DNA from: Patescibacteria group bacterium
Lineage (GTDB): Bacteria > Patescibacteriota > Gracilibacteria > UM-FILTER-43-11
Direction of reading: 5' to 3'
Length of the DNA: 36,254 nt
Assembly (NCBI GenBank): GCA_018825145.1
Contig: JAHJFD010000046.1
Coordinates: forward strand, 1-36,254
Shown: positions 1 to 7,547 of the stretch, one piece after another
Layout: each line of letters opens with the position of its first letter
How positions within the stretch are numbered: the first letter of the stretch is position 1
The notes under the pieces: model-generated
The model's input: the letters and a program-made list of their open reading frames with translations, nothing else
The model's database searches: none
What the model was told of the DNA's origin: nothing
Translations under genes and position numbers: made by a program

Positions 1-5
1 ATTTC

Positions 6-617
6 ATGGATATCATATATCTGTTAATCGCTCTGGCGGTTTGTGTTACGGTACATGAAGCGGCCCATGCCTGGGTGGCCTTTAAACTTGGTGATCCTAC
101 CGCTAAAATGGAGGGTCGTGTTTCGCTGAATCCCATGAAGCATCTGGATATTCTGGGGACGATCATGATTTTTATCGCTCATTTTGGCTGGGGCAAACCT
201 GTGCCGTTCAATTATAATAATCTAAAACACCCGCGTCGTGATGCGGCGCTGATTTCGGTGGCCGGTCCTATGACCAATCTTCTGACGGCTGTTGTAATCG
301 CGATTATGTTCAAGTACCTGCCTCTGCCGGGACTTGTTTCGGAAATACTACGGGCGATTTATTCTCTTAGTCTGATTCTTTTTCTGTTCAACCTGATTCC
401 GATTGCTCCGCTGGATGGATCCAAGCTAATTGGACTATTGATTCCGAGGTCTAGGGAAGATTGGTATCAGCGTTTTTTGTCTCAGGGGCCCGTTTATATC
501 ATTTTGCTGATTATCGCTGATCGTCTGATCGCGGAGGTTTCCGGTTTCTCATTCTTCGGAACATACCTGCAGTTTGGCTACGACCTTATTACGGCTGGAA
601 TTATGATTGCGACGTGA
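6..617 (+). CDS. M50 family (site-2 protease-like) membrane metalloprotease
   Basis: This is a small intramembrane zinc protease of the M50 (site-2 protease) family, which cleaves substrates within or near the membrane. The zinc motif HEAAH lies at residues 17-21 inside the first hydrophobic segment. A later segment carries NLIPIAPLDG, matching the NPDG-type motif that supplies the third zinc ligand (the Asp). At 203 residues with several membrane segments and no PDZ domain, it resembles the short bacterial and archaeal 'YwhC/Rip' subgroup rather than RseP. The substrate is unknown. The start is taken as the ATG at base 6; because the window begins there, an upstream start cannot be excluded, although the zinc motif sits at the usual distance from this ATG. 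Family assignment is firm and function is inferred. Confidence 0.88.
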   Translation: MDIIYLLIALAVCVTVHEAAHAWVAFKLGDPTAKMEGRVSLNPMKHLDILGTIMIFIAHFGWGKPVPFNYNNLKHPRRDAALISVAGPMTNLLTAVVIAIMFKYLPLPGLVSEILRAIYSLSLILFLFNLIPIAPLDGSKLIGLLIPRSREDWYQRFLSQGPVYIILLIIADRLIAEVSGFSFFGTYLQFGYDLITAGIMIAT

Positions 618-645
618 TGCTTTGTGACGGCTGAGCTTGGACTAT

Positions 646-676
646 ATCGAAAAAACCCTATATTGGGATTTTTGAT
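646..676. terminator. possible weak AT-rich terminator hairpin
   Basis: An imperfect inverted repeat (ATCGAAAAAACCC, loop TATATT, GGGATTTTTGAT) lies 29 bases after the M50 gene stop and ends in a T run on the plus strand. The stem is short in GC pairs, so it is a weak candidate for an intrinsic terminator. Confidence 0.3.
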
Positions 677-715
677 ACGCATTGGAACATGAAATATCAG
701 GCATCAGTAGGATAT

Positions 716-769
716 GTGCAAATATGGCATGTTCAAAATATGGTCAAAATATGTACAAATATTGAACAT
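716..769. repeat. 11-bp direct repeats inside an inverted repeat
   Basis: Three tandem 11-mers start at 734, 745 and 756 (CAAAATATGGT, CAAAATATGTA, CAAATATTGAA). A related CAAATATGG lies at 719-727. The array is bounded by a perfect 8-bp inverted repeat, ATGTTCAA at 729-736 and TTGAACAT at 762-769. A period of 11 places the units on one face of the helix, as in arrays of operator sites. It lies 66 bases before the -35 box of the next promoter. The role is unknown; regulation of the 884 gene is an inference from position. Confidence 0.55.
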
Positions 770-834
770 CACTATTTTCAGTGTACCGGTAAGAGTCAGA
801 ATTAGGAGGGTGTGAGCAGTTACTAACTTGGGAC

Positions 835-863
835 TTGCTTTGGGGTAAATAATAGGGTATAAT
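835..863 (+). promoter_or_regulatory. sigma70-type promoter of the 884 lipoprotein gene
   Basis: TTGCTT at 835-840 and a perfect TATAAT at 858-863 are separated by exactly 17 bases. Transcription would start near 870, giving a leader of about 14 bases before the ATG at 884. Confidence 0.75.
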
Positions 864-883
864 AGTAAATCAGGATTAATCCC

Positions 884-1552
884 ATGAAATACCCAAGTCT
901 CATCATCTTTTCAATCTTAGTTCTTGCGTCTTGCGGGGGCGATCAGCCAGCGGATTTTGCGGATACGGCGAAGACGGACGTGAAAACATTGGTCCAGGCA
1001 GATGTGATGGGGGCAACCGATTCTGCGGATTTGCATGCGGATTACGCTAAAGTGGACGAGATTCTGGCTGATATATCGGCGCAGATGAACCAGCCGAATA
1101 TACTCAAATCTGATATTCTTCGGGGCTGGTACCTTGGAGGAAAGAGTGATAAGAAATATGGCACGCCCGATACCTGGATTTTTGTGGATGACGGCGAGAA
1201 TTCCAAATGGATGAGTCCGAATATTCTGGAGGAAGAGGATTTGATAGACAGCCGTCAGTTTTGCAGAAAAACGGCCGGAACCTACATTGCTTCCTGTCTG
1301 AATACTTCCGATCCCGATTGCGAGTATGTTGATGAGAGCTCCTGTGAGTGTCTGGCCGGGAGTAAATGGATGGAGGGGCAGGGATGTTTGCTCGTCACCG
1401 AGCGGGGCAGTTATGTTTCCGTCAATAACTCCGAGCTTGAAAAGGGCTGGTATTTTGGCCTTCCCAACGAAAAAAAGCTCAATACTCCCGCTGACTGGAT
1501 TTGGGTTGAGAAAGGCCGTCAATCGGTGTGGCAAAGACCGGATCAAACCTAA
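884..1552 (+). CDS. lipoprotein with two GWY repeat modules, function unknown
   Basis: A 222-residue predicted lipoprotein: a hydrophobic N-terminus ends in the lipobox LASC with the modified Cys at residue 17. The C-terminal part carries a duplicated module of about 32 residues, at 81-112 and 188-219. Both copies follow the pattern GWY-G-xxxKK-xTPxxW-x-V-xxG-xxxW-xxP. Between them lies a Cys-rich stretch with Cys 127, 138, 146, 154, 156 and 168, suggesting disulfides or a small metal-bound fold outside the membrane. I do not recognise the family. It has its own promoter and is the first gene of a same-strand run leading into the VanW-domain gene 20 bases downstream. Being real is well supported by the signal sequence, repeats and promoter; the function is unknown. 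Confidence 0.8.
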   Translation: MKYPSLIIFSILVLASCGGDQPADFADTAKTDVKTLVQADVMGATDSADLHADYAKVDEILADISAQMNQPNILKSDILRGWYLGGKSDKKYGTPDTWIFVDDGENSKWMSPNILEEEDLIDSRQFCRKTAGTYIASCLNTSDPDCEYVDESSCECLAGSKWMEGQGCLLVTERGSYVSVNNSELEKGWYFGLPNEKKLNTPADWIWVEKGRQSVWQRPDQT

Positions 1553-1572
1553 TCAGAGAACTGAAAACAAAA

Positions 1573-2898
1573 ATGAAAATAACACCCTCCCATCGTCTGG
1601 CTACCATGATTCTTCTGACCTTTCTGCTTCTGCCTTTTTCGGTGAATGAGGCAAAGGCCAGTTCAACTGATTACGGGCGTGAATTCGGATTACTTGTGCA
1701 TCAGGTAAATGAGAATCTGGCTGTTCCCAAAGCGAAAGGGCAGCAGGTTCTGGAGAGTTATTTTTACGGAAGTCCTTTAAAAGCCAGTGCTTATGAAGCC
1801 AAACAGTTTATGAGCCAGCGCGATTTTCTGCTGGGCTTCGAGAAGCTCCGTTTGGAAGCTGCGGGAGAAAAAACAATATTGGGCGACGGTCTGCTTTATC
1901 CGCTTACCTGGCTGAATGTCAGACGTAATAACTGGCTTCCGGATACCAGGCTGACCTATAAAACGATGCGGGAATTCTTATACCGTTATTCGGTTTCGCA
2001 GAAGCATGGCGGTATTCCTTATTTTGAAGGGCTTGTGCTTGATAAAGACGAAATCAACACAGGCAATTACACTTCAATAAATCAGGTGCGCGATATCAAC
2101 GGCAACCTTTCCAGGCGGATGTCAGAACTCAGAAGACTTGTGAGGCCAACGAAGGATCAAAAATTACTGCTTGCATCACTTGTTGATTACGCCGCTTCAT
2201 TTGAGCAGCTTGGGGATGAGCTTCGCGCGCTTTATCATCCGCTGAACATTCTTCCGGATTTGCCGGATGATATCCGACAGAAAATTACGGAGTATGATTT
2301 AAACAATGTCCTGGATCAGATCAGTTACAATTATTCCCGTAACAACGCGAACCGCATTCATAATCTGATCACGGGCGCCATGCAGCTTAACGGCAGGGTT
2401 TTCCAGCCGGATGAAGTGATTGATATGGAGCAGGAACTTGGTAGGGACGGATGGGGAATTTACAAATATGGCTGGGTGATTTTGGGTGGTCTTGAATCCT
2501 GGCAATTCGGGGGCGGGCTTTGCGGCAGTGCCACGATTACCTTTACTCCGTCCTGGAGGGCCGGACTTGAAATAGTAAAGCGGTTCCCTCATAGTGTTTA
2601 TTACAGAAGTCTTTATCCGGAGGAATCGCTTGGGCTTGACGCCACTGTCTATCGCGGTGGTAAGAACCTTATTATTAAGAATACCACAGGGTCACCATTG
2701 CTTTATTATGTGAAAAACGATCCCGAAAAAAAGGAGATCACGATGTATCTGATCGGCAATTCGCCTTATAGGAATATTGATATTGAAGGTCCTATCCAGA
2801 CCGCGTGGGGCACTTACAAATGGATTCGACGAATGGAAGGCTTTGATGGTACAGTAGTCGAGGACGAACTCGTTACGAGATACGGCCTCATGCACTAA
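1573..2898 (+). CDS. secreted protein with C-terminal VanW-like domain
   Basis: A 441-residue exported protein. The open frame extends back to 1528, but the ATG at 1573 directly precedes a classic signal peptide (hydrophobic core TMILLTFLLLP), so I chose it. The N-terminal two thirds is helical and unrecognised. The C-terminal part, roughly residues 275-375, resembles the VanW family. It has a PDEV-type entry motif, then GGGLCG at 313-318 where VanW proteins have GGGICQ, then AGLEIVKRFPHS, LDATV and NTTGSPLLYYV, all in VanW order. VanW domains occur in cell-envelope proteins of Gram-positive bacteria and CPR; their biochemical activity is not established. It lies between two lipoprotein genes, so an envelope role is likely. 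The domain call is from motif recognition, not a search. Confidence 0.72.
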   Translation: MKITPSHRLATMILLTFLLLPFSVNEAKASSTDYGREFGLLVHQVNENLAVPKAKGQQVLESYFYGSPLKASAYEAKQFMSQRDFLLGFEKLRLEAAGEKTILGDGLLYPLTWLNVRRNNWLPDTRLTYKTMREFLYRYSVSQKHGGIPYFEGLVLDKDEINTGNYTSINQVRDINGNLSRRMSELRRLVRPTKDQKLLLASLVDYAASFEQLGDELRALYHPLNILPDLPDDIRQKITEYDLNNVLDQISYNYSRNNANRIHNLITGAMQLNGRVFQPDEVIDMEQELGRDGWGIYKYGWVILGGLESWQFGGGLCGSATITFTPSWRAGLEIVKRFPHSVYYRSLYPEESLGLDATVYRGGKNLIIKNTTGSPLLYYVKNDPEKKEITMYLIGNSPYRNIDIEGPIQTAWGTYKWIRRMEGFDGTVVEDELVTRYGLMH

Positions 2899-2909
2899 AC
2901 AACGCCATC

Positions 2910-3050
2910 ATGAAACGACTAGCAATACTCTTTCTTCTCATTCTTTTTATCTTGCCCGGCTGTGAAAAAAAGAAGAATGACATCGAGATTCCACTTCCAA
3001 CCGAGCCGCCTAATCCGGAGGAGATTAGACCAACTGGTCCGCCTTTTTAA
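2910..3050 (+). CDS. 46-aa lipoprotein
   Basis: A short frame of 46 residues starting 11 bases after the VanW gene. The N-terminus is two basic residues followed by a hydrophobic run and the lipobox LPGC, with Cys at residue 18. A Lys/Glu stretch and a Pro-rich tail (PLPTEPPNPEE and so on) follow. This is the shape of a minimal lipid-anchored peptide, similar in form to entericidin-like or other small lipoproteins, though no homology is claimed. The perfect lipobox and the tight fit between two genes support it as real. The function is unknown. Confidence 0.6.
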   Translation: MKRLAILFLLILFILPGCEKKKNDIEIPLPTEPPNPEEIRPTGPPF

Positions 3051-3078
3051 AGCGCCAATTTACAAACTCTAAATTCCA

Positions 3079-3780
3079 ATGACTTTTGTAAGACTGAACA
3101 AATATCTGTCGGAGCAGGGGATTGCTTCCCGGCGCGAAGCGGATCGGCTTATTGCAGCAGGTATGGTTAAGGTAAACGGAAAAACGGTCACCGAAATGGG
3201 TATTAAAGTGGATCCTGAAACGGATAAAGTCGAAGTGGATGAGGTGCGCGTCAAAGAAGATCGCCGGCTGGTTTATATCGTGCTGAATAAACCGAAGGGT
3301 TATGTGTGTTCTATGAAACCGACCCGCGAAGATCCTGATATTGTGACGGACCTGATTGATGTGGGTGAGCGTGTTTACCCCGTGGGACGATTGGATAAGG
3401 AGACCACGGGCCTTTTACTTTTAACAAATGACGGAACTCTGGTGAACCGTATCATTCACCCGTCCGCCGAGTCCGAGAAGGAATATGAAGTTACTTTTTA
3501 TGTGCAGATTCCCGAGGGGGTGCTGGATAGACTGAGGGCCGGTGTAAAGCTTGCCGGTGAAAGCACCCTGCCCACCAGAGTTAAGAAGGTGGGGCCGGCT
3601 AAAATTCGTATTGTTCTGCGCGAAGGGAAAAATCGACAAATTCGCCGGGTTTGTCAGAAGGTCGGCTTTCCGGTAAAAACCCTGAAGCGCACCCGCATCA
3701 AAAATCTGCATTTGGGGGATCTGCCTCTTGGCAGATGGCGCCATCTTACTGAGGGTGAAGTGTCCGCCCTGAAAAGTTAG
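3079..3780 (+). CDS. rluB: RluB/RsuA-family rRNA pseudouridine synthase
   Basis: Converts uridine to pseudouridine in ribosomal RNA. An S4 RNA-binding domain occupies about residues 3-50 (LNKYLSEQGIASRREADRLI). The catalytic domain contains the family signature GRLDKETTGLLLLTNDG with the catalytic Asp at residue 106, and ends with the conserved GKNRQIRRVCQKVGFPVKTLKR block. At 233 residues it is a normal length for the RsuA/RluB/RluE group. The particular target (23S position 2605 for RluB, 16S 516 for RsuA) cannot be fixed from sequence reading; rluB is the commonest single paralogue in bacteria of this kind. It has no Shine-Dalgarno; the ATG is preceded by an AT-rich spacer with a rough 7-base periodicity. 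It is followed by rsmG and rlmE, forming an rRNA-modification run. Confidence 0.88.
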   Translation: MTFVRLNKYLSEQGIASRREADRLIAAGMVKVNGKTVTEMGIKVDPETDKVEVDEVRVKEDRRLVYIVLNKPKGYVCSMKPTREDPDIVTDLIDVGERVYPVGRLDKETTGLLLLTNDGTLVNRIIHPSAESEKEYEVTFYVQIPEGVLDRLRAGVKLAGESTLPTRVKKVGPAKIRIVLREGKNRQIRRVCQKVGFPVKTLKRTRIKNLHLGDLPLGRWRHLTEGEVSALKS

Positions 3781-3880
3781 AATTTTATTAATCTTCAATT
3801 CCGAATTCGCAATGATGTTTTATTTTGAACGCCGACGGCTGATTGAATCGCTTGCCGGCACTCTCAGGGGGATGCTGGCC

Positions 3881-4588
3881 ATGCATGAAAGCTTTAAAGG
3901 CTGGATGGAAGAGGTCGGGGTTTCGATGACAGAAGAGCAGTTTTCGAAGCTGGCAAAGTATCTTCAGTTACTAAAAGAAAAGAATGAAGAATTAAATCTG
4001 ACACGGATTACCGATAACCGTGAAGCCTGGATTAAGCATATTCTTGACTCACTGATGGCGGCGCCGTTTTTTGAGAAGCCCGGTATGCGCGTGGTGGATA
4101 TCGGCACGGGTGGAGGTCTTCCCGGTATTCCACTGGCCATTATGTTTCCTTCCGCCAAATTCACCCTTATTGATTCCACCGAAAAGAAGATGGCGGCGGT
4201 GGCGGAATTCTGCCACAAACTAAACCTGCCTAATGTGCACTGTATTGCCGGCCGCATTGAGGCTCTGGCCCATGAGCCCGGACACCGCGAGGACTACGAT
4301 TTGGCTCTTGCGCGCGCCGTGGCTCCGCTTCGCACCCTGCTGGAACTGGCCATTCCTCTCATTCATCCTTATGGTTACGTGGTGACTTATAAGGGACCCG
4401 AATATATTTCCGAATTAGCTCTTGCCGGAAACACCATCGAAAAATTGCGCTGTGAAGCGCCCCGTGTCTTCCGGTACAGTCTGCCTGAAGAAATGGGAGA
4501 GCGGACTTTGCTTCGCTTCACCAAAAAAACAGTCACCTCCGATATCTACCCGCGCCGTGATGGCATTCCGACAAAGAGACCACTGTAG
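3881..4588 (+). CDS. rsmG: 16S rRNA m7G527 methyltransferase RsmG (GidB)
   Basis: Methylates N7 of G527 in 16S rRNA using S-adenosylmethionine. The Rossmann SAM-binding loop reads VVDIGTGGGLPGIPLAI, preceded by the family block NEELNLTRITDN...IKHILDSL and followed by LARAVAPL and VTYKG. The frame is open back to an ATG at 3812. That would add 23 basic residues not found in the family, and the ATG at 3881 aligns with the normal RsmG start. It also has an AGGGGG sequence at 3866-3871, nine bases upstream, one of the few good Shine-Dalgarno sites here. This gives 235 residues, the usual length. The longer 258-residue form remains possible. Loss of RsmG gives low-level streptomycin resistance in model bacteria. 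Confidence 0.88.
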   Translation: MHESFKGWMEEVGVSMTEEQFSKLAKYLQLLKEKNEELNLTRITDNREAWIKHILDSLMAAPFFEKPGMRVVDIGTGGGLPGIPLAIMFPSAKFTLIDSTEKKMAAVAEFCHKLNLPNVHCIAGRIEALAHEPGHREDYDLALARAVAPLRTLLELAIPLIHPYGYVVTYKGPEYISELALAGNTIEKLRCEAPRVFRYSLPEEMGERTLLRFTKKTVTSDIYPRRDGIPTKRPL

Positions 4589-4600
4589 TTTTTGGGGCAC

Positions 4601-4648
4601 ATTGACCCACTATTGACCCACCATTGGTGGAGCATTGATCTATCAATG
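4601..4648. promoter_or_regulatory. cluster of direct repeats and two perfect palindromes before rlmE
   Basis: The 74-base rsmG-rlmE gap holds ATTGACCCA twice (4601-4609 and 4612-4620, period 11). A perfect palindrome follows, CCACCA-T-TGGTGG (4618-4630), then a second one, CATTGAT-CT-ATCAATG (4633-4648). It is operator-like or could fold as two hairpins in the rlmE leader. No matching -35/-10 pair is evident for rlmE. Confidence 0.5.
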
Positions 4649-4662
4649 TTACTAAAATCCGT

Positions 4663-5259
4663 ATGACCAAGTATCAGTCTCAAGACAAATTCTTCAAAAA
4701 AGCAAAGGAGGAAGGTTATCGTGCCCGGAGTGTTTTTAAGCTTCAGGCGATCGATGAACGGTATCATCTTTTGAGACCCGGAATGAAGGTGCTTGATCTG
4801 GGGGCGGCACCCGGAAGCTTTTTGCAGTACATCGGTGAGAAAATTGGCGAAAGGGGAGTTGGTATTGGAATCGATTTGCAGAAGATTGAGGATTTGAAGT
4901 TAGTAAATGTGAAGACTTATCAGGGTGATATTTTTGACGAAGAGCTGTATAAAAAAATTGTTCGGGAAAATGGCTTAGATAAGTTTGATCTCATTACTTC
5001 TGACTTAGCCCCAAAGACTACCGGAATTCCTTTTGTGGATGGCGGAGCGTCGCTTGACCTGAACCTGCAAGTGTTGGAAGTGGTTGCGAAATACCTGAGA
5101 AGGGGTGGGGGACTGGTAATGAAAATTCTTCCCGGATTCAATGAGGGGGACCTGATAGGCGAGGCGCGAAAAATATTTAGAGTCATCAGAAAATACCGTC
5201 CGCAGGCTGTCCGCAAAAGCAGCGGAGAGAGTTATATTGTCTGTCTTAAAAAAAGTTAA
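4663..5259 (+). CDS. rlmE: 23S rRNA 2'-O-methyltransferase RlmE (FtsJ/RrmJ)
   Basis: Methylates the 2'-OH of U2552 in the 23S A-loop during late 50S assembly. The 198-residue protein has the family fold and all four catalytic residues of the K-D-K-E tetrad: Lys26 in SVFKLQAI, Asp114 in SDLAPKTTG, Lys154 in LVMKILPG and Glu189 in SGESYIV. The SAM-binding loop is LDLGAAPGSF at 45-54. Length is normal for RlmE (about 200 residues). It follows rsmG after a spacer rich in palindromes and lacks a Shine-Dalgarno. It is convergent with the next gene, with only two bases between the stops. Confidence 0.93.
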   Translation: MTKYQSQDKFFKKAKEEGYRARSVFKLQAIDERYHLLRPGMKVLDLGAAPGSFLQYIGEKIGERGVGIGIDLQKIEDLKLVNVKTYQGDIFDEELYKKIVRENGLDKFDLITSDLAPKTTGIPFVDGGASLDLNLQVLEVVAKYLRRGGGLVMKILPGFNEGDLIGEARKIFRVIRKYRPQAVRKSSGESYIVCLKKS

Positions 5260-5261
5260 CC

Positions 5262-5885
5262 CTATTCCGGGCTACCCGGCAATTTAGGTTTAGACGGCGT
5301 GTCTTCGTCCGACGTTTCCCCGGACAGATCTTCCGGAAGTTCTTCAATTAATTCTTCGGCTTCCTCCAGTGCTTCTGTCACGTCGGTTTCGATTTCCGTA
5401 TCTTCTGTTGCATCAAAATATTCATCTTCCGTGACACCGAACACGTTGGTACTCACGTCCACGTCCGTTTTGTCGTTCCAGCCGGTTTCCGGCAGTACGC
5501 GTGTACCCAGATAGAAAAGCAGTCCCACGCCAATGGCGATGATGATAAGGGAAATTATCAGGTGAAGGATCGCTTTGCCTACTGATAGTTCATAAATTTT
5601 GACTATCGCGAACAGGATGACCACAAAATAGAAAACGAGAGAAATAATTCCGGGAATCAGCAATCCGGACAGAACGGTGGCGAGTATGGCATTTAACAAT
5701 GTGCAAACCGCCCCTATCACAAGCATGGCGCCAAGTAACGTAAAAGCGCTTGTCACCTCATCGTTGATACTGTCGGTCATTTTGCCCGCAATATAAAAAG
5801 CCAGTATCTGAAAAACCATAAGAATCAATACAAATCCTACGACAAACATGAAGCCGTAGGCCAGAATGGTGGTAAAGATCTCCAT
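5262..5885 (-). CDS. four-helix membrane protein with acidic C-terminal tail
   Basis: A 207-residue protein with four predicted membrane segments at about residues 5-33, 44-70, 74-96 and 103-124. An extra-membrane tail of about 75 residues follows, strongly acidic (Asp/Glu-rich around residues 140-190) and ending in a Lys/Pro-rich stretch. No family is recognised. It lies 27 bases downstream of pyrG on the same strand and is probably co-transcribed with trpS and pyrG. The acidic tail is low-complexity, so composition rather than sequence may matter. The coding call is supported by clean membrane periodicity and tight gene packing on both sides. Confidence 0.75.
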   Translation of the reverse strand: MEIFTTILAYGFMFVVGFVLILMVFQILAFYIAGKMTDSINDEVTSAFTLLGAMLVIGAVCTLLNAILATVLSGLLIPGIISLVFYFVVILFAIVKIYELSVGKAILHLIISLIIIAIGVGLLFYLGTRVLPETGWNDKTDVDVSTNVFGVTEDEYFDATEDTEIETDVTEALEEAEELIEELPEDLSGETSDEDTPSKPKLPGSPE

Positions 5886-5912
5886 CTTAGTAAATGTTAA
5901 AAAATATTTGCT

Positions 5913-7508
5913 CTAAAGAGCTGCTTTTATAAATTCGCGGAACAGCGGATGTGGCCTGTTGGGCCGGCTTTTGAATTCGGGATGAAACTGTGATCCGATC
6001 ATGAATGGGTGTTTTTTCAATTCAACGATTTCCATCAGTTCGCGATCGGGCGAAACCCCTGAGAATATCAGGCCTTTTTTTTCAAGTTCAGATTTGAACT
6101 TGTTGTTGAATTCATAGCGATGACGATGTCTTTCGTCGATATGCGTCACGCCGTAACATTTATAAGCCAGTGTTCCCTTTTTGATGGTGCAGGGCCAGGA
6201 GCCAAGCCTGAGGGTGCCGCCTTTGGCGCGTTTTTCGTGCTGACCTGGCAAAAAGTGAACAACTTTGTTTTTGGCTTTTGGTGAAAATTCCTCCGAAGTG
6301 GCGTTTTTGATGCCAGCTACGTTTCGCGCGAATTCAATGGCCATCAGCTGAGAGCCTAAGCATAAGCCCAGATAAGGGATCTTCTCCTCGCGGCAGTACT
6401 GGGCGACCAGGATCTTGCCTTCCGTGCCTCTGCTGCCGAAGCCGCCGGGCACCACGACGCCGTCCACTTTATGCAGCTTCTTCCATTCGTTTTTGTCTCC
6501 GGCTTCGATCTTCTCCGCATCGATCCAGACAATTCTTGCTTTTCGCTTCTGCAGGTAACTGGCTGCTTTGATCGCTTCGATTACTGAAATGTAGGCATCG
6601 TCGAGGTCATTATATTTGCCTGCCAGGCCGATATGGAGTTCCTCTTTGGATTCAAAGATTCTTTTGATCATGTGTTCCCATTCGTTCAGGTTTGGCTTTT
6701 TGTATCGCAGATTGAATCGCCTACAAATAGTCTGGACGATATTGTATTTGTGAAAGTTCAATGGGACTTCGTAAATCGATTTAACAGTGGGTGCCGGAAT
6801 GACAGCTTCGAATGGGACGTCACAGAAGCTGGAAACTTTGAGCATATGCTTCTTCTCTATTTTGGAATCGGCCCGAAGCATGATCATGTCCGGGTGAATA
6901 CCCATTCCCTGAAGGGTCTTAACTGAAAGTTGGGTGGGTTTTGTTTTCAGTTCGTTCGATGATTTCAGGTAGGGGAGCAGGGTCAGGTGAATAAACATGA
7001 CATTTTCTTTGCCTTCCTCATTTCTCATCTGCCTCAGGGCTTCCAGAAAGGGCTGGCCTTCTATGTCCCCGACAGTGCCGCCGATTTCGCACAGAATGAT
7101 GTCGCATTTCGATTTTCTGGCAGCCTCTTTGATCCGATTTTTTATTTCATCCGTGATATGCGGAATGATCTGAATGGTACCACCCAAAAAGTCTCCTTTT
7201 CGTTCTTTGTCGAGGACCTTTTGATATACCTGCCCTGTCGAGAAACTGCTCAGTTTTGAAAGCGGAACGTCGATAAACCTTTCGTAATGTCCCAGATCGA
7301 GGTCTGTTTCGGCGCCGTCGTCGGTCACAAATACCTCTCCGTGCTGGAAGGGGCTCATGGTGCCGGGATCCACATTCAGGTAAGGGTCAAGTTTTTGCGT
7401 GAACACGCTGAATCCTGAGGCCTTGAGCAGATTGCCTATTGCTGAGGAAGCGATCCCTTTTCCGAGCGATGAGCACACGCCACCCGTGACGAATATGTAT
7501 TTGGCCAT
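5913..7508 (-). CDS. pyrG: CTP synthase
   Basis: Makes CTP from UTP, ATP and glutamine, the last step of de novo pyrimidine nucleotide synthesis. The N-terminal synthetase domain (about 1-266) begins with the near-invariant [20 protein letters not shown]. It also contains [20 protein letters not shown] and [15 protein letters not shown]. The C-terminal class I glutamine amidotransferase domain has the catalytic Cys383 in LGLCLGSQ and the His/Glu pair in QFHPEF near the end. At 531 residues it is full length. It is the middle gene of a minus-strand run trpS-pyrG-membrane protein, 39 bases after trpS, and has no clear Shine-Dalgarno. Confidence 0.97.
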   Translation of the reverse strand: MAKYIFVTGGVCSSLGKGIASSAIGNLLKASGFSVFTQKLDPYLNVDPGTMSPFQHGEVFVTDDGAETDLDLGHYERFIDVPLSKLSSFSTGQVYQKVLDKERKGDFLGGTIQIIPHITDEIKNRIKEAARKSKCDIILCEIGGTVGDIEGQPFLEALRQMRNEEGKENVMFIHLTLLPYLKSSNELKTKPTQLSVKTLQGMGIHPDMIMLRADSKIEKKHMLKVSSFCDVPFEAVIPAPTVKSIYEVPLNFHKYNIVQTICRRFNLRYKKPNLNEWEHMIKRIFESKEELHIGLAGKYNDLDDAYISVIEAIKAASYLQKRKARIVWIDAEKIEAGDKNEWKKLHKVDGVVVPGGFGSRGTEGKILVAQYCREEKIPYLGLCLGSQLMAIEFARNVAGIKNATSEEFSPKAKNKVVHFLPGQHEKRAKGGTLRLGSWPCTIKKGTLAYKCYGVTHIDERHRHRYEFNNKFKSELEKKGLIFSGVSPDRELMEIVELKKHPFMIGSQFHPEFKSRPNRPHPLFREFIKAAL

Positions 7509-7516
7509 GTCTTTTT

Positions 7517-7544
7517 AATTACGAAATACTAATTACGAATAATG
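7517..7544. repeat. two tandem 14-mers in the trpS-pyrG spacer
   Basis: Two adjacent 14-base units, AATTACGAAATACT and AATTACGAATAATG, share their first nine bases. Each can be read as two 7-mers of the type AATTACG. The block fills most of the 39-base spacer upstream of pyrG (minus strand). A similar 7-base quasi-period is seen in other spacers of this window. Confidence 0.5.
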
Positions 7545-7547
7545 AAT

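Noticed and set aside
716-769. CRISPR-like array
   Set aside because: Units are 11 bases, contiguous and without unique spacers; no cas genes are near.
917-1546. 209-residue open frame on the minus strand over the 884 lipoprotein gene
   Set aside because: The plus-strand gene has a promoter, signal peptide, lipobox and internal repeat; the reverse frame is a codon-bias shadow with no recognisable feature.
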